Source of the DNA: Phylloscopus collybita
Lineage: Eukaryota > Chordata > Aves > Passeriformes > Phylloscopidae
Reading direction: 5' to 3'
DNA length: 64,000 nucleotides
Assembly (NCBI GenBank): GCA_027886175.1
Contig: JAJNNQ010000018.1
Coordinates: 15,543,001 to 15,607,000 of the forward strand
How positions within the stretch are numbered: the first letter of the stretch is position 1; each line of letters opens with the position of its first letter. The notes beneath the pieces were generated by a model. The model had not been told where the DNA came from, searched no databases, and was given only the letters and a program-made list of their open reading frames with translations. Both the position numbers and the translations under genes were made by a program. Positions 32,540-46,300 of this stretch are shown piece by piece.

Positions 32540-33935
32540 TAACCCAAGACATCAAGACAGCCACATTTTGCTGTGAGAAGCAGGGGCTTAAGCTGAGGTG
32601 CCTCTTGCAGCTGCCATGACACAGGAAAGGAGGAAAGCAAGAGCAGCCTGACAGTAAGCACACTTGGGCTAATTACCTCCTCTGCCTGGGCAATGTAGAC
32701 TTCAAGATCTTCTAAGGCTTGACTGCAACTTCATTAGCAGATACTACAGGTTTTGGCATAAATAAGCCAGAAAGTGATACCAATGGAAAGAGAAAAAAAG
32801 GAAATTATTGTAGGATAGAAGATTTAACACTAAAGTTTTCCCCTCTATCAGTTGTTGAGTCACAGGGCAAAGGCTCAGACCCATGCAAGTGTACCTGCAC
32901 TGCTGCTTCTCCCTTGATTGGAGTTCAGAGTTTGTCTGGATGTCACACGCTGGCCACATGGGGCCTTTAAGGCTTTAAAACTTGGAAACACTCAGAATAA
33001 ACATTCTGCCCTTGTGTTAATTTTCCACTCCAATGTAATGTTGTGACTTTCATTTGCATAGTCTTTTATGTACTTCAGAGCATATATAAAGCTTTAAGCT
33101 TTTGACTCTCACATGTCCTTGAGTCTCTGGAGCTGGCTTCCTGAACTTTTTTCCCAAAGGCAAGGTCACCTGTAGGAGCTGACAGCTGATGTGACACAAA
33201 CACTTCTAGCTCCTTCTTCCTTATTTTGGGAGTACAAAGGGCTCTCCCTGCACCAATGGGAAAGATCTCTTCAAAGATGTTAAATATAGAACTTTGATCT
33301 GATGATTCTAGGTACCCAGAATCCAAAGTCTGAATGCTATGGTCAGGTTTTACAGTTACTACCTTGTATTTTGGATGGCAGGTTTAAACAACAGAATAAC
33401 TATAAACCATCAGACCAAATGATTTGATACTTTCAGCAAAAATTAGAACCAGCATTGCCTTGTGATGAGAGATCTCTGAGGTGGGAAATTTAATTCTTTT
33501 TCCTCCATACATTTTTTAGTTGATACTAAGGGTCTCCATTTCCCTTGTCCCAAGCAAAATATTTTAAGAGTGGCAATACTGTGACATAGCAGTCAGATCC
33601 CTCAGAGGGAATGGGGTATGAATTCCAAAAGCAGAACCTTCAAGGTTAGAAAAAGAATGCAAACTTTGTCCCCAAAATGCTGGCAGCACTACTGTTTACT
33701 GTCTCATAAAGGGACTCAGTTGCAGAATCATACAAGAAATAGGAAATGGTGTCTTTCTCCTTCCATACTCTCCTATCCTCCAGACCAGCATTGTCCTATC
33801 TTCTTTCTCTTGCCATGTTTTTTAGATGAAAAGACTAGCATTTTAGCACATGAGAACCACCATCAAGTTAGGAATCTTCAGTCCAAGGCATGCTCTGATT
33901 GCAATAACTACCATCATTTGCTTTTGAATTGACAG
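32540..33935. other. Intronic/intergenic DNA, unit B counterpart of 5095-6492
   Basis: No exon was seen. It differs from unit A by single bases and a 2-bp T-run change at about 33695. Confidence 0.6.
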
Positions 33936-35259
33936 CAGGATGGAATTGTATATTCCAAAAGTATCCATTTCAGGCACCTATGACTTAAAGAGAATCCTAA
34001 TGAATCTGGGTGTGACTGATGTGTTTTCTAACCGGGCTGATCTGTCTGGAATCACAGGAAACCGTGATGGGAAGGTTTCAAAAGTAAGTTTATGGGCAGA
34101 AACAGCCACCTGTGCATTCCTTAACAGCCAATTGCCTTACCCTAAGCTCACCCTGTGAAATTTTACTTATTGCTAGGGCTGGCTGATACTCTGAAATAGA
34201 ACATTCAGCTGATAAAGTCCCTTTGAATTCCCTCAGGCTTCTCCAAGATCTGGAGATAAGGATATTTTCTTTTGTCTGACAACCAAAGGTGGAGGGTAGA
34301 TGGAGGGGTGGGTTTAGCATTTAACCAGGAAACTAAACCCAGCATATTTTCTGCATGCAAAAGAAGTGCCCATGAGTAACTGTGTTGTGCCTGTCTTGCA
34401 CCAGCATATGCACCAGAAAAGTGGCCTTTTTCTAGCATGCATTCTATAATTTTAAAGGATTTAGAAACTGCTCTTCCCATTGAAGGCTCTGTTGAGTGCT
34501 AACAATGTGAAATGGACCAGCATTTAGGAAAACATCCCATTTACTGAAAATAATGTGAAGATAAAAACTACCATTTGCACAGCCATTCTGAAAACAACAC
34601 TTAAAAATTTCTAACATTTGGGGACTAGTATAAGAAAAAGATTAAAATGCCCAACATTATTTTAATAAAAAAAATTTGGTATCAGGATTGAATTTCTGCC
34701 TGGCTAAACTGTAATGTATGTTCTGTTAGGAATACTTAACAGAGCAGTTCTGGAGCCCCTTTCCTTTCCCTTTGAAACCGACATTCCCTGTGAATTTGCC
34801 TGGCTATTTTACTTTCAATTAATTCCATGAAGTGTGCAGTTGTTAAAGTCTGCATGGATACACTTTTGGGAAGGAAGACTCAATGTGCAAATATTTGCTT
34901 ATTGAGACAACATTGCTAAAAAACCCACAATGGGCTCTAGTGCCTTTCTTCCTGGTCTCTGGAAGCAACTTTTGTGAAAGGCAGTAGTTGATTTAAATTT
35001 GTCTTAATCCAAACAATTTCACACTACATCTTCCACATACCTTAATTCTTGCTGTATTTTATTGTAGGCAACTCACAAGGCCCTGCTGAAGATTCATGAG
35101 AATGGCACAGAGGATGCAGCAGCCAGCAGCACAGATTTTCTGCCTCATTCTGCTCCCCCCATTGTTAAATTCAATCGTCCATTCCTGCTGTTCATTGTTG
35201 ATCAGTATACTCAGAGCATCCTCTTCATGGGAAGAATTGTAAACCCAACTGAAAAGTGA
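33936..35259 (+). pseudogene. Orphan serpin exons 4 and 5 (unit B), no 5' exons available
   Basis: Exons 33936-34083 and 35068-35259 keep splice sites, phase and open frames. Upstream, however, lie only the provirus, the joint LTR and then the tail of unit A. The first coding exons of this serpin are therefore absent from unit B, and the duplication start must lie within its intron 3. Unit B also carries an Ala-to-Asp change at hinge position P12 (GTEDAAA versus GTEAAAA), a site where inhibitory serpins need small residues. Both points argue that this copy is a non-functional gene tail, unless transcribed from the upstream LTR as part of another RNA. Confidence 0.85.
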
Positions 35260-38200
35260 CTGGTCAGTGGCTGGTCTGATTGATTTGAATTGCATTTTAT
35301 GGAATTATTGTCCATTGTGATTAAAATGATATCCCAACAGTCGCTAAGAATTTTCTTTTTCCAAAGAAATCAGGAAAGAGTGCAGTCAGTCTTAGAAACA
35401 TTCTTTTTGCTTTCTTCGTCCATGGAAAATAACCACTGAGATATACCTGTTTGTGAATTGTGAAGCATTTGATAAAGCAGCCTTTTAGTGATCATGCCAT
35501 CTTTCAAAAGTGAGGTAATATCCAGCTGAGACACTCAGATAAAACACTGTAAGTAAATAAAATTTAAGTGAATAAATCCAAATGAATTCTCTGCAAACTA
35601 CAAGTTGGCTTCTCACGTTGGTAGGGTTTCCAGTAGAAGGAAGGCATAGCTGCAAATTCCCCACTGGGAGAGTCAAATTACACACTTGAGACCAGGCCTA
35701 GGCACTTCCTTTGAAGGTCAAGTCTCAGTCCACACTCTCCTTTAGGACATTCACAGCTGATGGCATCCACCCACATTGGGTTGGCTTCTTTGAGCTGCCT
35801 GTAAAGGGAGCAAACTCTATACTCTACAACTTATGTGGAAACAGTGCTGGGGAATGTTTCAGTTGGCTAGATATCCAAAAGTTTCTACTGACATTGCATT
35901 ATAGATTTGACCTTGTATTTCCTGTAACTAGAATTCCCTTGTCAGTGGATGTTCAAAAGGGATAGGATATGAATACCTGGAAAGGGAAAAAACAAACACT
36001 GAGATTAATCCCACCTACAGAGTTTACATCTATCATGGTAAATAAAGTGCTGTAAGGTCAGTTTTCTAACCATGAGGTCAGCTGGCTTACCCCAGGTCAT
36101 CTACACATTGCTTCACTCTGATCCTGCAAGTCATCCCACCTACTTACTGGAAAGTCCCTTGGCCTGTGCTGACTCCAAACACACGCTTAGCACTTGTTTG
36201 GAGGAATCATGGTGGCATGTGTCTGAAACTGTACTAAAAGTACAAGACTGTGAGTGTCTGCAGCCTGATGGCCAGGTCTGTTCCCCAGAACTGCTCTGTG
36301 TACTGGGACAAATGGAGCCAGAGTGAACAACAGAGGGGTGGGAAAGTGTTCAGCCTTCATCACTCAGCCCTATAAGCTCCCCCTCTGCTGGCCATCTGCA
36401 TTTTTTGAATAACACTATGTTCCAGGGGATGCTGACACGCCTTCACCACTGCTTCTCAGAAATCAGGGAACTGGAGACCCTGATGTGGAATAAGACCGGG
36501 CAGTTCAATAAACACCCCTCAAAACTACTTCAAGTCAGACTTCAAGGCTCACACGTACTTAGCACAGATGTGTTTGGGTGGTCTCTCCTGATTAGTCCTG
36601 TGCATTTGCTGTAATTGTGGATGCCTATTTTCACAGTAAATATGAGTGCTTGTTTTCAAAAGGTTGCTCCTCATTAAGGATTTGTGCTGTTCCTTAGATG
36701 ACACTGCAATGCTTTGATGATGTAGACACCAGAAACCCTTCAAAACTGAGCACATGGAAACTACCACAAAGCATAAAATATGAAAGTTTAATCCTATTAC
36801 ATTGTAACATAAATGAACTCAAATGCAATTTAATATGTGGTACAACTTACTGTTGAAACAAAGGCGCTGTCCATCTTCTATATCCCCCTTCCTCCTTAAA
36901 AATACTGAAACCAAGATTTTTGTTACAATCCAGAAAGTCTGTCACTAGTTCAAGGGCCCAGCTGCTTGCTAAGTGTGACCTGATGCTGCAAACTGGAATG
37001 AGCTGGCAGAAGAAGGCCATTGGAGAGTCTCCCTTGGCAGGTGGACCCCTCGCTGAGAAAGGTCCAGCACCCAAGGCCCAAGATCATGCTGCTGTCCTTC
37101 CAACAACTGTGCAGAGGCAGGCAGAGAGAGCAGGCAGAGATGAAGGTGATTAAGAGCATAGCCCCCACTCCTCAGACCTGGCAGCAATGTTAAAGCAGAG
37201 CATGACTGCAGTCATACTATTGCCAAATTAGTGTGAGCCAGAGAGATAGAACCAAATCCCAGGTGATCAAGTCATTCTCAAAGACAGTGCCAGACCAAAG
37301 GGAAACTCATATTTTTTGACTGCTAAAAATTTTTAGAACTTATTTTACTGACAAATCCGAATGACAAGTGTGGCTATAACCAGGTAAAGTAGTAACTATA
37401 GAAGTTCCCAAAGGGCCAGATGGATTAATTGAGGAGTTGTTTTTGGCATGGTACCTAGATATGAAATCTATTTACAATTTCACTTCTTCTTTATCCATGA
37501 CTGCATGAAATGCTCCTTTGCTGCATGTGAGCCTGTTGTCCTTAACTGTCAACAGCTCAGTGGCCACAAGCTCAGTAAGAAAACTAAGCTCCACAGGAAC
37601 AACAGGCCACAATGGAGATCCTTTTGGGTGCTGCCAATGGATAGTCCTCAGAAACATGCACTCTTCCTTACTGTTTTACAGGCAACTGACTGCTTAATAA
37701 CCTGCAAGAGTGTTTTCTTCTCCCTGGCCAGCTTCTCTGCTGCTTTCACTCTGCTCTCCCTGGTCTCTGGAACCACCAGTCCAGGCTCAGGTGCTGGAAG
37801 GGACAGCCTTTAACCACACTGGCACTCACAACAACTTTCATTTTATGTGATTTATTTTGATTCTGGGAGTTAAAAGTGACATCTCTAAGGTCTTGTACCA
37901 TTGTCATTAACACAGGGATTTTGTCTATAGTCTTAACTACTTGAGTCTGATATATCTTTTGAAAAAAGAAGTTCAAGTTAAGACACATTTTGAGAGCAAA
38001 ATTTTGGTCTTGAATTCTCCCCGTTACTACTTATTTTCACCCACTTTATTTGAGTGGTTTTTATAAAACTTCTAACAACTAGTGACAAAAAGCTTTGATA
38101 GTGTCAGGTATGTCTACAACTCTACTCTCTTCAGCTGGGAACTTAATGGAAAACACATGAGGAAAATTTCAGATGAGTTCAAATGATTTTTATTCTACTT

Positions 38201-38947
38201 GCACCAGTTTTGCAATTATACCAATCTCTTGATTTTAATGGAGTTGCCTATGTCAAGAAGTCAATTTAGATGAACTGTTGTAGACATACCTTGAATGAGA
38301 CATCTTTATAGGGAAACCAGAAACAGGTGCATGAGGATTTATCATAACATATACACACTTCTCTTGCTGATCTTTTATTTTTACAGTCAGAATTCCTTTG
38401 CCCTGGAAGGCCCTCAAATATAACTTGCAAAGGCAGCATATAATAACCAGATGACCAAACAGCAACTGTAATAAGTTAATGACATGGCATGAAACTGCTC
38501 CTATAAGGAGGAACCACGACACATTGCATAACTGAGGAGAGTCACTGGCATAGAGTAAGAAGTGAGATAATGAAATTATTCCTTCATTCCTACCATATAA
38601 ACCATTTTCAGGCCATGTTTGTCAGTCCTTTATATGACTGCCCTGGTTCCTGGAGCAAGAATCCCCCTGTCCCAGCCACTGCTTATCTCAAAGCACCCAG
38701 AAACTCCACATTCTCTTCTGTGCAATTCCCCTGGATGCCTCTCCTTCTGCAAAACACCACCAAATTTCTAGTTTGGCCTTGCATTTCCCCGTGTTCTGTG
38801 GACACAGCCATTTCCAACAATAGCAGTGTGCAGTGAAGGAACAAACTGTTTTCCTCTCCCTGTGTTTTCACAGACTTGCCCCCTGGCTGACATGCAGGTG
38901 ATACCTTTGTGTGGTGATTCACCCTCATTTTCCATTGCCTTCAACAG
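35260..38947. other. Intergenic DNA, unit B counterpart of 7817-11400
   Basis: It contains about 165 bp (roughly 35310-35479) that unit A has lost. It lacks the minisatellite of unit A. No exons were recognised. Confidence 0.6.
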
Positions 38948-39087
38948 AAGCAACATGTATTATCCCAGAGTCTCTATTTCTGGCACCTAAGACCTAAGGG
39001 AGATTTTCAAAGGACTGGGTGTGCCTGATGGATTCATTAACCATAGGCTGATCTGTCTGGAATTGCTGGGAAGGTGGTGATTCTTTG
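38948..39087 (+). pseudogene. Decayed serpin exon 4 (unit B)
   Basis: Same relic as at 11401, with the same in-frame TAA in the SISGT..DL block and the same missing donor. Confidence 0.85.
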
Positions 39088-39676
39088 AAAATGATCATTT
39101 GTGAGTCTGCTGTAACTGCTGGTTTTAACCTTGTCTAGGAAGACACTTGGGCCAGGGTCAGAGGATCTGGTGACTAGGGCCAGAAGCAGTTTTCCACTCT
39201 CTCCCTGACATGCTGAGTGCTGCTGTATCTCCTGGGAGAAAGGAAAGGAATCACTGCTGCAGCATTGCTGTTCCCAGAAATTCTTCTCAAGAAACAGTGG
39301 CATCCCTCAGATGGTTAGCCAAGCATTAGGACTGGCCTGAAAGGTTAATGCTATCTATGTAGGCAGGCCTAGGCTTGAGAAAAATAGCCTCTCTTTGCTA
39401 GAGTTAAGCAACAGCATACTTATTACTCCTGAGACTTGTCCTTTCACATAATACTGCCATAAACCTCTGGGTACTTGCACATATGTAAGAGACAGTGCCT
39501 AAGTTCCTCATGTGCCTCATGACCATCACCAAGGATGGAGACTGAAGACTCCAAAAAGGGCTGGGACTAAATCCTGAGACCCCAATAGAGGAGCTCTGGC
39601 CTGGCTGAGGTGGGATGTCTGCCAACCACTGCCTGCAGGTGCACTCGTTGGACCGATGCTTCCCCATGGGAACCTG
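39088..39676. other. Spacer without recognisable genes (unit B)
   Basis: Counterpart of 11541-12129. Nothing was seen. Confidence 0.5.
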
Positions 39677-40709
39677 TGTGGAAACAATGGGCATGGCACA
39701 GGGGGCTGGTTTTGGACTGGTTTGTCCTGTACTTGCCCTGTACCTGTTCCCTGAGTGGACAATTGCTGTACATGTGGACATGGGTGTCCTGAGTGGACAT
39801 TTGCTCTAAGTGTTGGAGTGCTTTGTCCTGTTTCAACGCACCTGCTGACGGCCTCCCCACCTTCTGGCCACCTGCCTGTCACTTCAGAAAGGACTATAAA
39901 GAGACTCCCCCCCCAAGATGACCCAAATTTGAGATCTCCCCAGGGAAGAAGACACATCTATTGGTCAGCATGCACCACGAGGCCTCTGCCTCTCCGTTGG
40001 TAGCTATACCCCCTCTCCTCTCTCTCCCTCTCTCTCTGTCATCCTCCTCTCTCTCCCTCTATCACATATAGTGCTGTGTGCACTTAATAACGTGTCCTGC
40101 TGGTGAGAGCAAATTGTTGTTGTCCCCTGCTGTGTCTTTTGTGCTCTGAGATCACTGGAACCATCACGACTCCCACCTGCCTTAGCAGGTTGTGACATTA
40201 AATTGGGTCAGGGACAGGATCCTGACAGACAGAGGGGTTGCAGGCTGTGTAGAGTCTGTAACAGGGGAAGGACGTTCCTCTCCAGCTGCACCTAGCCCGC
40301 CACCTCAAAAGGGTGAGTGGTGTTGGTGTCTAGAAAGCAAGGGGGGTGAGTTGAATTTCCCACAAACTGTACATGCCTAGGTGAAAAGCATCCCCATACT
40401 CAAGCTGAGGGTTTTGTCTTCAGGATTTCACACGAGATCTCTTTGTGCAAAAGATGGGACTGGTTTGTGTGTGTATGCTAAACTGTTTTGTGTAGACTGC
40501 TTGGTGTAGCAAAGAGACAACCGTAAGTAACTTCAGGAGTACCTCCCAGGCAGATTTGGTCTCTTCACCCTCCCAGGGAAGCAAAGGGAGACACAGCAAG
40601 AGCTCTGTGTGTGTGTAGCAAATTGTTGTTGTCCCCTGCTGTGTCTTTTGTGCTCTGAGATCACTCTGAGAACCATCACGACCCCCGCCTGCATTAGCGG
40701 GTTGTGACA
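39677..40709 (+). mobile_element. Collapsed LTR element (unit B copy), target duplication ACCTG
   Basis: Counterpart of 12130-13155, flanked by ACCTG on both sides (right copy 40710-40714). The shorter right LTR end keeps CCCGCCTGCATTAGCGGG, a small palindrome shortened by 4 bp in unit A. Confidence 0.7.
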
Positions 40710-40714
40710 ACCTG

Positions 40715-42219
40715 TCATGAAAAAAACCCTCTCTGTAGGAATATATTCTGACCAACCCTGCCTCTGTCTTGTAAGAGAGTAGTTACATAGCAGTAACAAT
40801 GATGGTTGATTCCTACGTGTAGATAATTTGTAAGTTTACCTGGGGCAAAATCATGTACATTCAATGGAAATAATTAGTTATTGCTAATTAGGATAAGGGC
40901 CATTAGATAAGGGCTCATTTAAGGATGAGGGGAAAAAATCCCTTTTTTTCCCTCATCCTTAAATAACCTCCTAAACAGCTAAATTGTGCCTGTTTCAGCT
41001 TCCTCTGAGATGGATCCCAGTCTAAGATACATATGACATGTATGTAATTTGTCTTTATCCTATGCATAGATAGCACAAGGGGATCTTTTCTTCTAAGTTA
41101 ACATTTTGCTGTGGAAAAATTTCATTCTATTTCATTCTTTCGTTTCCTTTCTTATTTTTGTGATTTTTCAAGGCGTGCTACGCTTTGCTTTCCACTTTAG
41201 TAGTTTCCAATACTCATCAAAGCTCCCTCAAAAAGCTAACCAATGTTCTGAGCCCATCAAATAATGCCATTTAGGGCAGGGTGGAGCTGTACCTGAACAA
41301 ACTTGCTGCTGCCTTGGGTACCCAATTAGTTGACATTTTTGCATTGGGGATCCAGTGCAGGATGTTCAGTGGGACATGGCATCCATGTTTTTTTGCCTTT
41401 TCTTAGATTTCCAGTTTTCTCATGTTCTGTTTTTAGGAACTCATTTACCATGGTTATTGGTAAAGCTCTTTTATTTACAGTTGAGTTTGAGCCAACAAAG
41501 TCCCTGGTCTTTCTCTCCCTTTAGGGCCCCAGGTGCTGGCATCATTCTGGCTGTGTGACAGGAAAAAGACTTTAAATATTTAATATCCAGAAAAAAAAAA
41601 ATAGTTCAGCCAATCTTTGCTTTGCAGATAACTCTTATTTGCCCTGTTTAATCTTTACCAGTGGACATAATATAATACTAGGAAGAAAATGCATAGCAGG
41701 GAAGAAGCACTGTGAAAGAAAGTCCAGCACAGTAAGTACCATATTATACTTTCTTAGAAGTCTTTGAATTCATGCTGTGTGTGATCCCTGCTATTTACTG
41801 CTGAGATTAATTTGTTTTGCACAGTAACTGGAAATTCTTTTATCTTCTAGAAGCATGTTCTGCATGTTTGAAGCAGAATTCATTCAGTGATGCAGCTCCT
41901 AGCTGTAGTGACAGGATGACAGGGATATGAGGTCCAAAATGAATACCCAACAATCAATACCAAGATGAAGAACAAAACCTTGTCTCTGCTCCCAGAGGGA
42001 TAATTTTAGTTGAAATCCCAATGTCCCAACTATTCCAGGCTGATGCAGGGCTAATGACAGTTGTTTTATTTCTTGCCTAGTGTGCTTGAAGACCAGCCTA
42101 CTTGCAGTCAAGTGGCCTGGAAGTGAAATCATTCTCTCTCAAAGGCAGATTTGGGGAATTATGAAATGAGTTGTTACCAGAACAAAATGAATTATCAGGA
42201 GCTAGAATGCCTTTTTTCC
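40715..42219. other. Spacer upstream of the unit B serpin
   Basis: Counterpart of 13161-14619 with the added hairpin at 40918-40963. No exon was recognised. Confidence 0.5.
40918..40963. repeat. Unit-B-specific perfect hairpin (14-bp arms)
   Basis: TTTAAGGATGAGGG (40918-40931) and CCCTCATCCTTAAA (40950-40963) are exact inverted copies, with an A/T-run loop that could extend the stem further. Unit A has only the right arm (with CTCGTCC), so the left arm was added as an inverted copy. Confidence 0.9.
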
Positions 42220-42235
42220 TGAGTCAGTGTTTATA
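42220..42235 (+). promoter_or_regulatory. Candidate promoter of the unit B serpin
   Basis: TGAGTCAG followed by TTTATA, as in unit A. A perfect GTAAGT donor for a possible non-coding exon is at 42424. Confidence 0.35.
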
Positions 42236-43361
42236 CCCAGAGTGTGAGACATGCTGAGCACAGCTCCCATACTCAGCACTTCAACAGCTTGTATCTCCAG
42301 TTTTTCAAAATGGACATTGAGAAAAGGGGAAACCTGGAAACAACAACTCCCTGTAATAAGTCTGGTGCAAGACCTGAACCTGGGAGACTGAGGCAGATTC
42401 TGGATAGAATCTCATTCTCCAGAGTAAGTGTACAGCCACTATGGACAGTATTCAGACCATCTCCATTTCCCTGAGGGTCACTGCTTGCTTCATGGGTTTG
42501 AATTGTCATTTGAGTTCATTTAGGTGAGGCACTATATGGAGAGCATTCTTCTCCAATATGTCACAGGGATCTTCCTCCAAAATGACAGAAGAGAAACTGT
42601 GGGGTTATGTGGAATTTGCTTTTGTCAGTTGTAGGGAAAGGAAAGGTAGGCAAATTACAGATACACAGCAAGGCAGATCCCTCTGTAGCTTTTCCTAAGC
42701 TCTTGAGTCTTGAGCTTTGCAACTTTATGGAGAGCTTATGTGCAATATAGAGTGTCTTATAAACTTGCTCAATTTAGCCTCAATTTGCTGAAACACTTAA
42801 GGTAAAATCTTGAAATAATCTGGATCTTGAGTCAGAGCTGTTACATAAGAGGCAGAAATAGATGAACAGTTTAACAGCTGAGCATTTAGGTGGATTTTAT
42901 ACACTGCTATAACTGACTATCTCTGCAGTTCTTGAAAACCAAAATCCTAACAAGACCATGGATACCACAGAAACATATCAGCAGAAGTTGGTCCCTCTGC
43001 CAAAGTACTTACCAGAGAGATGGGTGCCAATACATGAACGCAGCCATGTACCCCAAGGCACTTAGGAATGCACTGAAGCCATGCTGGTCAGAAGCAAGAA
43101 CTCTTTCACACATAATACCTCAGGAAAGCTGAGGCTTTCCTGGCAATACCACATTATTGTCTTATTTCCTAGGCTCCTTGGTCACAGACCAAGAGAACTG
43201 ACTAGAAATAGATTGTCCAGAGGCCAAGTAGAAGAGTATTTCCAAGAAGAACAGTTCTACTGACTGACATCTGAAAATCAGTACCTAGAATACAAAATCT
43301 CTTTTTCCAGTAAAGAAAAACTTCCCTAGATCTAAAAATTTTCCCTGTTCTTTCTTAACAG

Positions 43362-46300
43362 AACTGTTCAGGACAATGAAGTCTGCATTGTATTTGTGTT
43401 TGCTGCTTCTTGGACTTCAAGTCCAGGGTCAACAGCAGATACAACAAATACACCATCCCCCAGCAGACCAGGCCCAGGCTGATGGTGAAAACTTGCCTTA
43501 TGTCAAGCTAGCCCCCAGCAACGCTGACTTTGCATTAAAGCTTTACAAGGAGATCAGAGATGAAGGGGACGACAAGAACATTTTCTTCTCTCCTTTGAGT
43601 ATCTCCACTGCCTTTGCAATGCTCACCCTGGGGGCCAGATCAAACACGCTCAGAGAGCTGCACGAAGGCCTTGCCTTCAACCTGACACAGATGGAGGAGC
43701 AGGAAATTCATGAGGGATTTCAGCATATCCTCCAGCTGGTGAATGACCCTCACCAAGAAGCCCAATTGAACATGGGCAATGCTCTGTTTGTAGATAACAC
43801 AGTGGAATTGCTTCAAACCTTCTTGGATGATGTCACCAACTTTTATTACACAGAAGCTGTTTCTACCAACTTCCAGAATCCTCCAGAGGCTGTAAGTGAA
43901 ATCAATAAGTACGTGGAAACAAAAACACATGGCAAAATTGTTGATTTACTCGAGAGTCTTGATCCGAAAACCGTGATGGTTCTCATCAACTACATTTTCT
44001 TTAAAGGTGAGTGACAGACATGGGTAGAAGCTGTACAAATAAGCTCTGGAAGTTCTAAGACAAAAAACTTTTTCACACTGTGAACACATCCTATAATCTA
44101 ATTTAAAACACCTCTTTCTATTTTTAAATTACACAGGAAAATATTTGAAAGACTGGCAATATGAATCATTTTCTATATTAGAAACTTTAAAAAGAATGAA
44201 AAAGTAAAAGAACCAGCAGAAGTACAGATCTATGTCATATAAATTTTAAACCAGGTTCAGTGCTGAAGATACTCACAACTTATGATCATTTGTTGAAAGG
44301 CACAGGTGGCTGGCTGTGCAAGACATGGTCAAGCACAGATGACACTTGCACAAAAAAAATAAGTCTGAAGCTTGTATAGTTGGAGTCTGTGAAAGATTTG
44401 CCATCATCTGAACAGGCAAAGGCTCTGTTTTCCACTGCAAGCCTCAACCTACACTTTTCTTGTGTGATTTTTATTAAAACCATTGAAATGAGGTGAAGCT
44501 TCTTTCCATGGCCAGGGAACAAGCATCCTTAAACTGAGATAGGCCTGTTGCTGTCTCCATAGTTCAAGTATATTATTTTAAGCATCAATTAATGTGACAT
44601 GCCTTTATTAGTCCTTTTTTTTTTCAATTATATACTCTTTTTTTTTCAAAGGCACCTGGGAAAGCCCTTTCAACAGTTCCAGGACAAGAGATGCTGCCTT
44701 CTTTTTGGATGCCAAGAATTCTGTTAAGGTCAAAATGATGCATCAACAGCAGCAATTCAATGTCCACAGAGATGAGAATTTGTCTTGCTGGGTAGTAGAA
44801 ATCCCATACATAGGAGATGTTACTTCATTGTTTGTTCTGCCTGATGAAGGGACAATGAAGCAGCTGGAAGATACTCTGCTAAAAGAAACAGTGTCTTACT
44901 GGTTGAGATCCCTTGAAAAAAGGTAACATTTTAAGTGTGGCTTTGTTTAAATATTGAACAGACCAAAACTACTCATCCAGGTCAAGTAAAGCTTAGGATA
45001 CCATGATGAGTTGCTAAGTACAGCTCTGAGGAACAAGCACTGCTCAGCTTCTTTAACTCAGACAAGCCATCATGTGATTTCATACCAAAGGGGAACCATC
45101 ACAGCTCCCAGTTGTGAGGATCCTGCACACAGGTAGACTGCCCTCAGGAACCTGCCTTCATTAGGAGGAATCCAGTTTTAAAAAAATTACAATTTATTTT
45201 TCTTCAGTCTGGATGACACTTTCTAGTCAGTCACTTCCATAAACCATCACCCTACCCTGCACCACAGATTAGACTGTGGCTGGTGGGACAGGTACCTCAG
45301 TTTCTGCTTCTAACATGAGATTGATCACTCTCCTAGAAAGCCAAGCCTTAGCTCCATGGGTATTTGGATGGATATACACCTGCAGCAGATACTGATTCAG
45401 GGGATCTTGCAATAACAAACTCACTTTTTTTTTTTTTTTTTTTTTTTTAAAGAGAAATCTACTTGGCTCTCCCAAAATTCTCTGTCTCTGGTTCCTACAA
45501 TCTTAAGAGCCTCTTTGAGAAAATGGGTGTGACAGAGGTGTTCAGTGATCATGCTGATCTCTCTGGAGTGGCAAAAAATCTTCCTTTGAAGGTTTCCGAA
45601 GTAAGTATTCAAGCAAGGATGGTGATCAAGAGATTTTTCTGCTTTGTTTGTATGCAGGTTTAATCCTACCAATAGGCTGATCCTACCCCTGGAGTGTAGT
45701 CATTGCCTAATGATGGTAATAAAGGAAGGAAAATGTTGGGCATTAAAGGGCTGTTGTTCTTAGAGTTTAATATTAAATTGTTGACTGCACAGTGATCCTA
45801 GAAACATAGCTGAAAGTCTCTGAAGAAGGAAACAACTGGAAGGTATAACAGGATCAATTCCACAAAAAGCTGGTGTTAAAGAAGTAATGCATGACCAGAA
45901 TCATAGTTATGACATAAGTCTGGGAATAGTCATTCTCATACTGTGTATACACCTTCCATTATTACATCATCTGAGCACTTCAGAATTCATTTGGACAACA
46001 GACTTGTGGGACAGGGATAGCCCCATTTCACAAACAAGAAATGAGGACACAGAAAAACAAAATTACTTCTCTAGAGCCCCAAGGAATATATGCCTTGAGT
46101 CATGAGGGAGGTGAGCCTTCCCTCTTGTCCTTCACTTGTGAGACTGCCTCTGGAGCTCAACACACCCAGTTTGGGGCTCCTGAAGACAAAGGACCTGTGG
46201 GCACCCTGAAGCAGAGTGAGTCCAGTGGAGGGTGAAGAGGATGGCTGTGTGGCTGGAGAACTGGATGTATGCTGGGAGAGCCAGAGTTGCCAGCCAGGAG

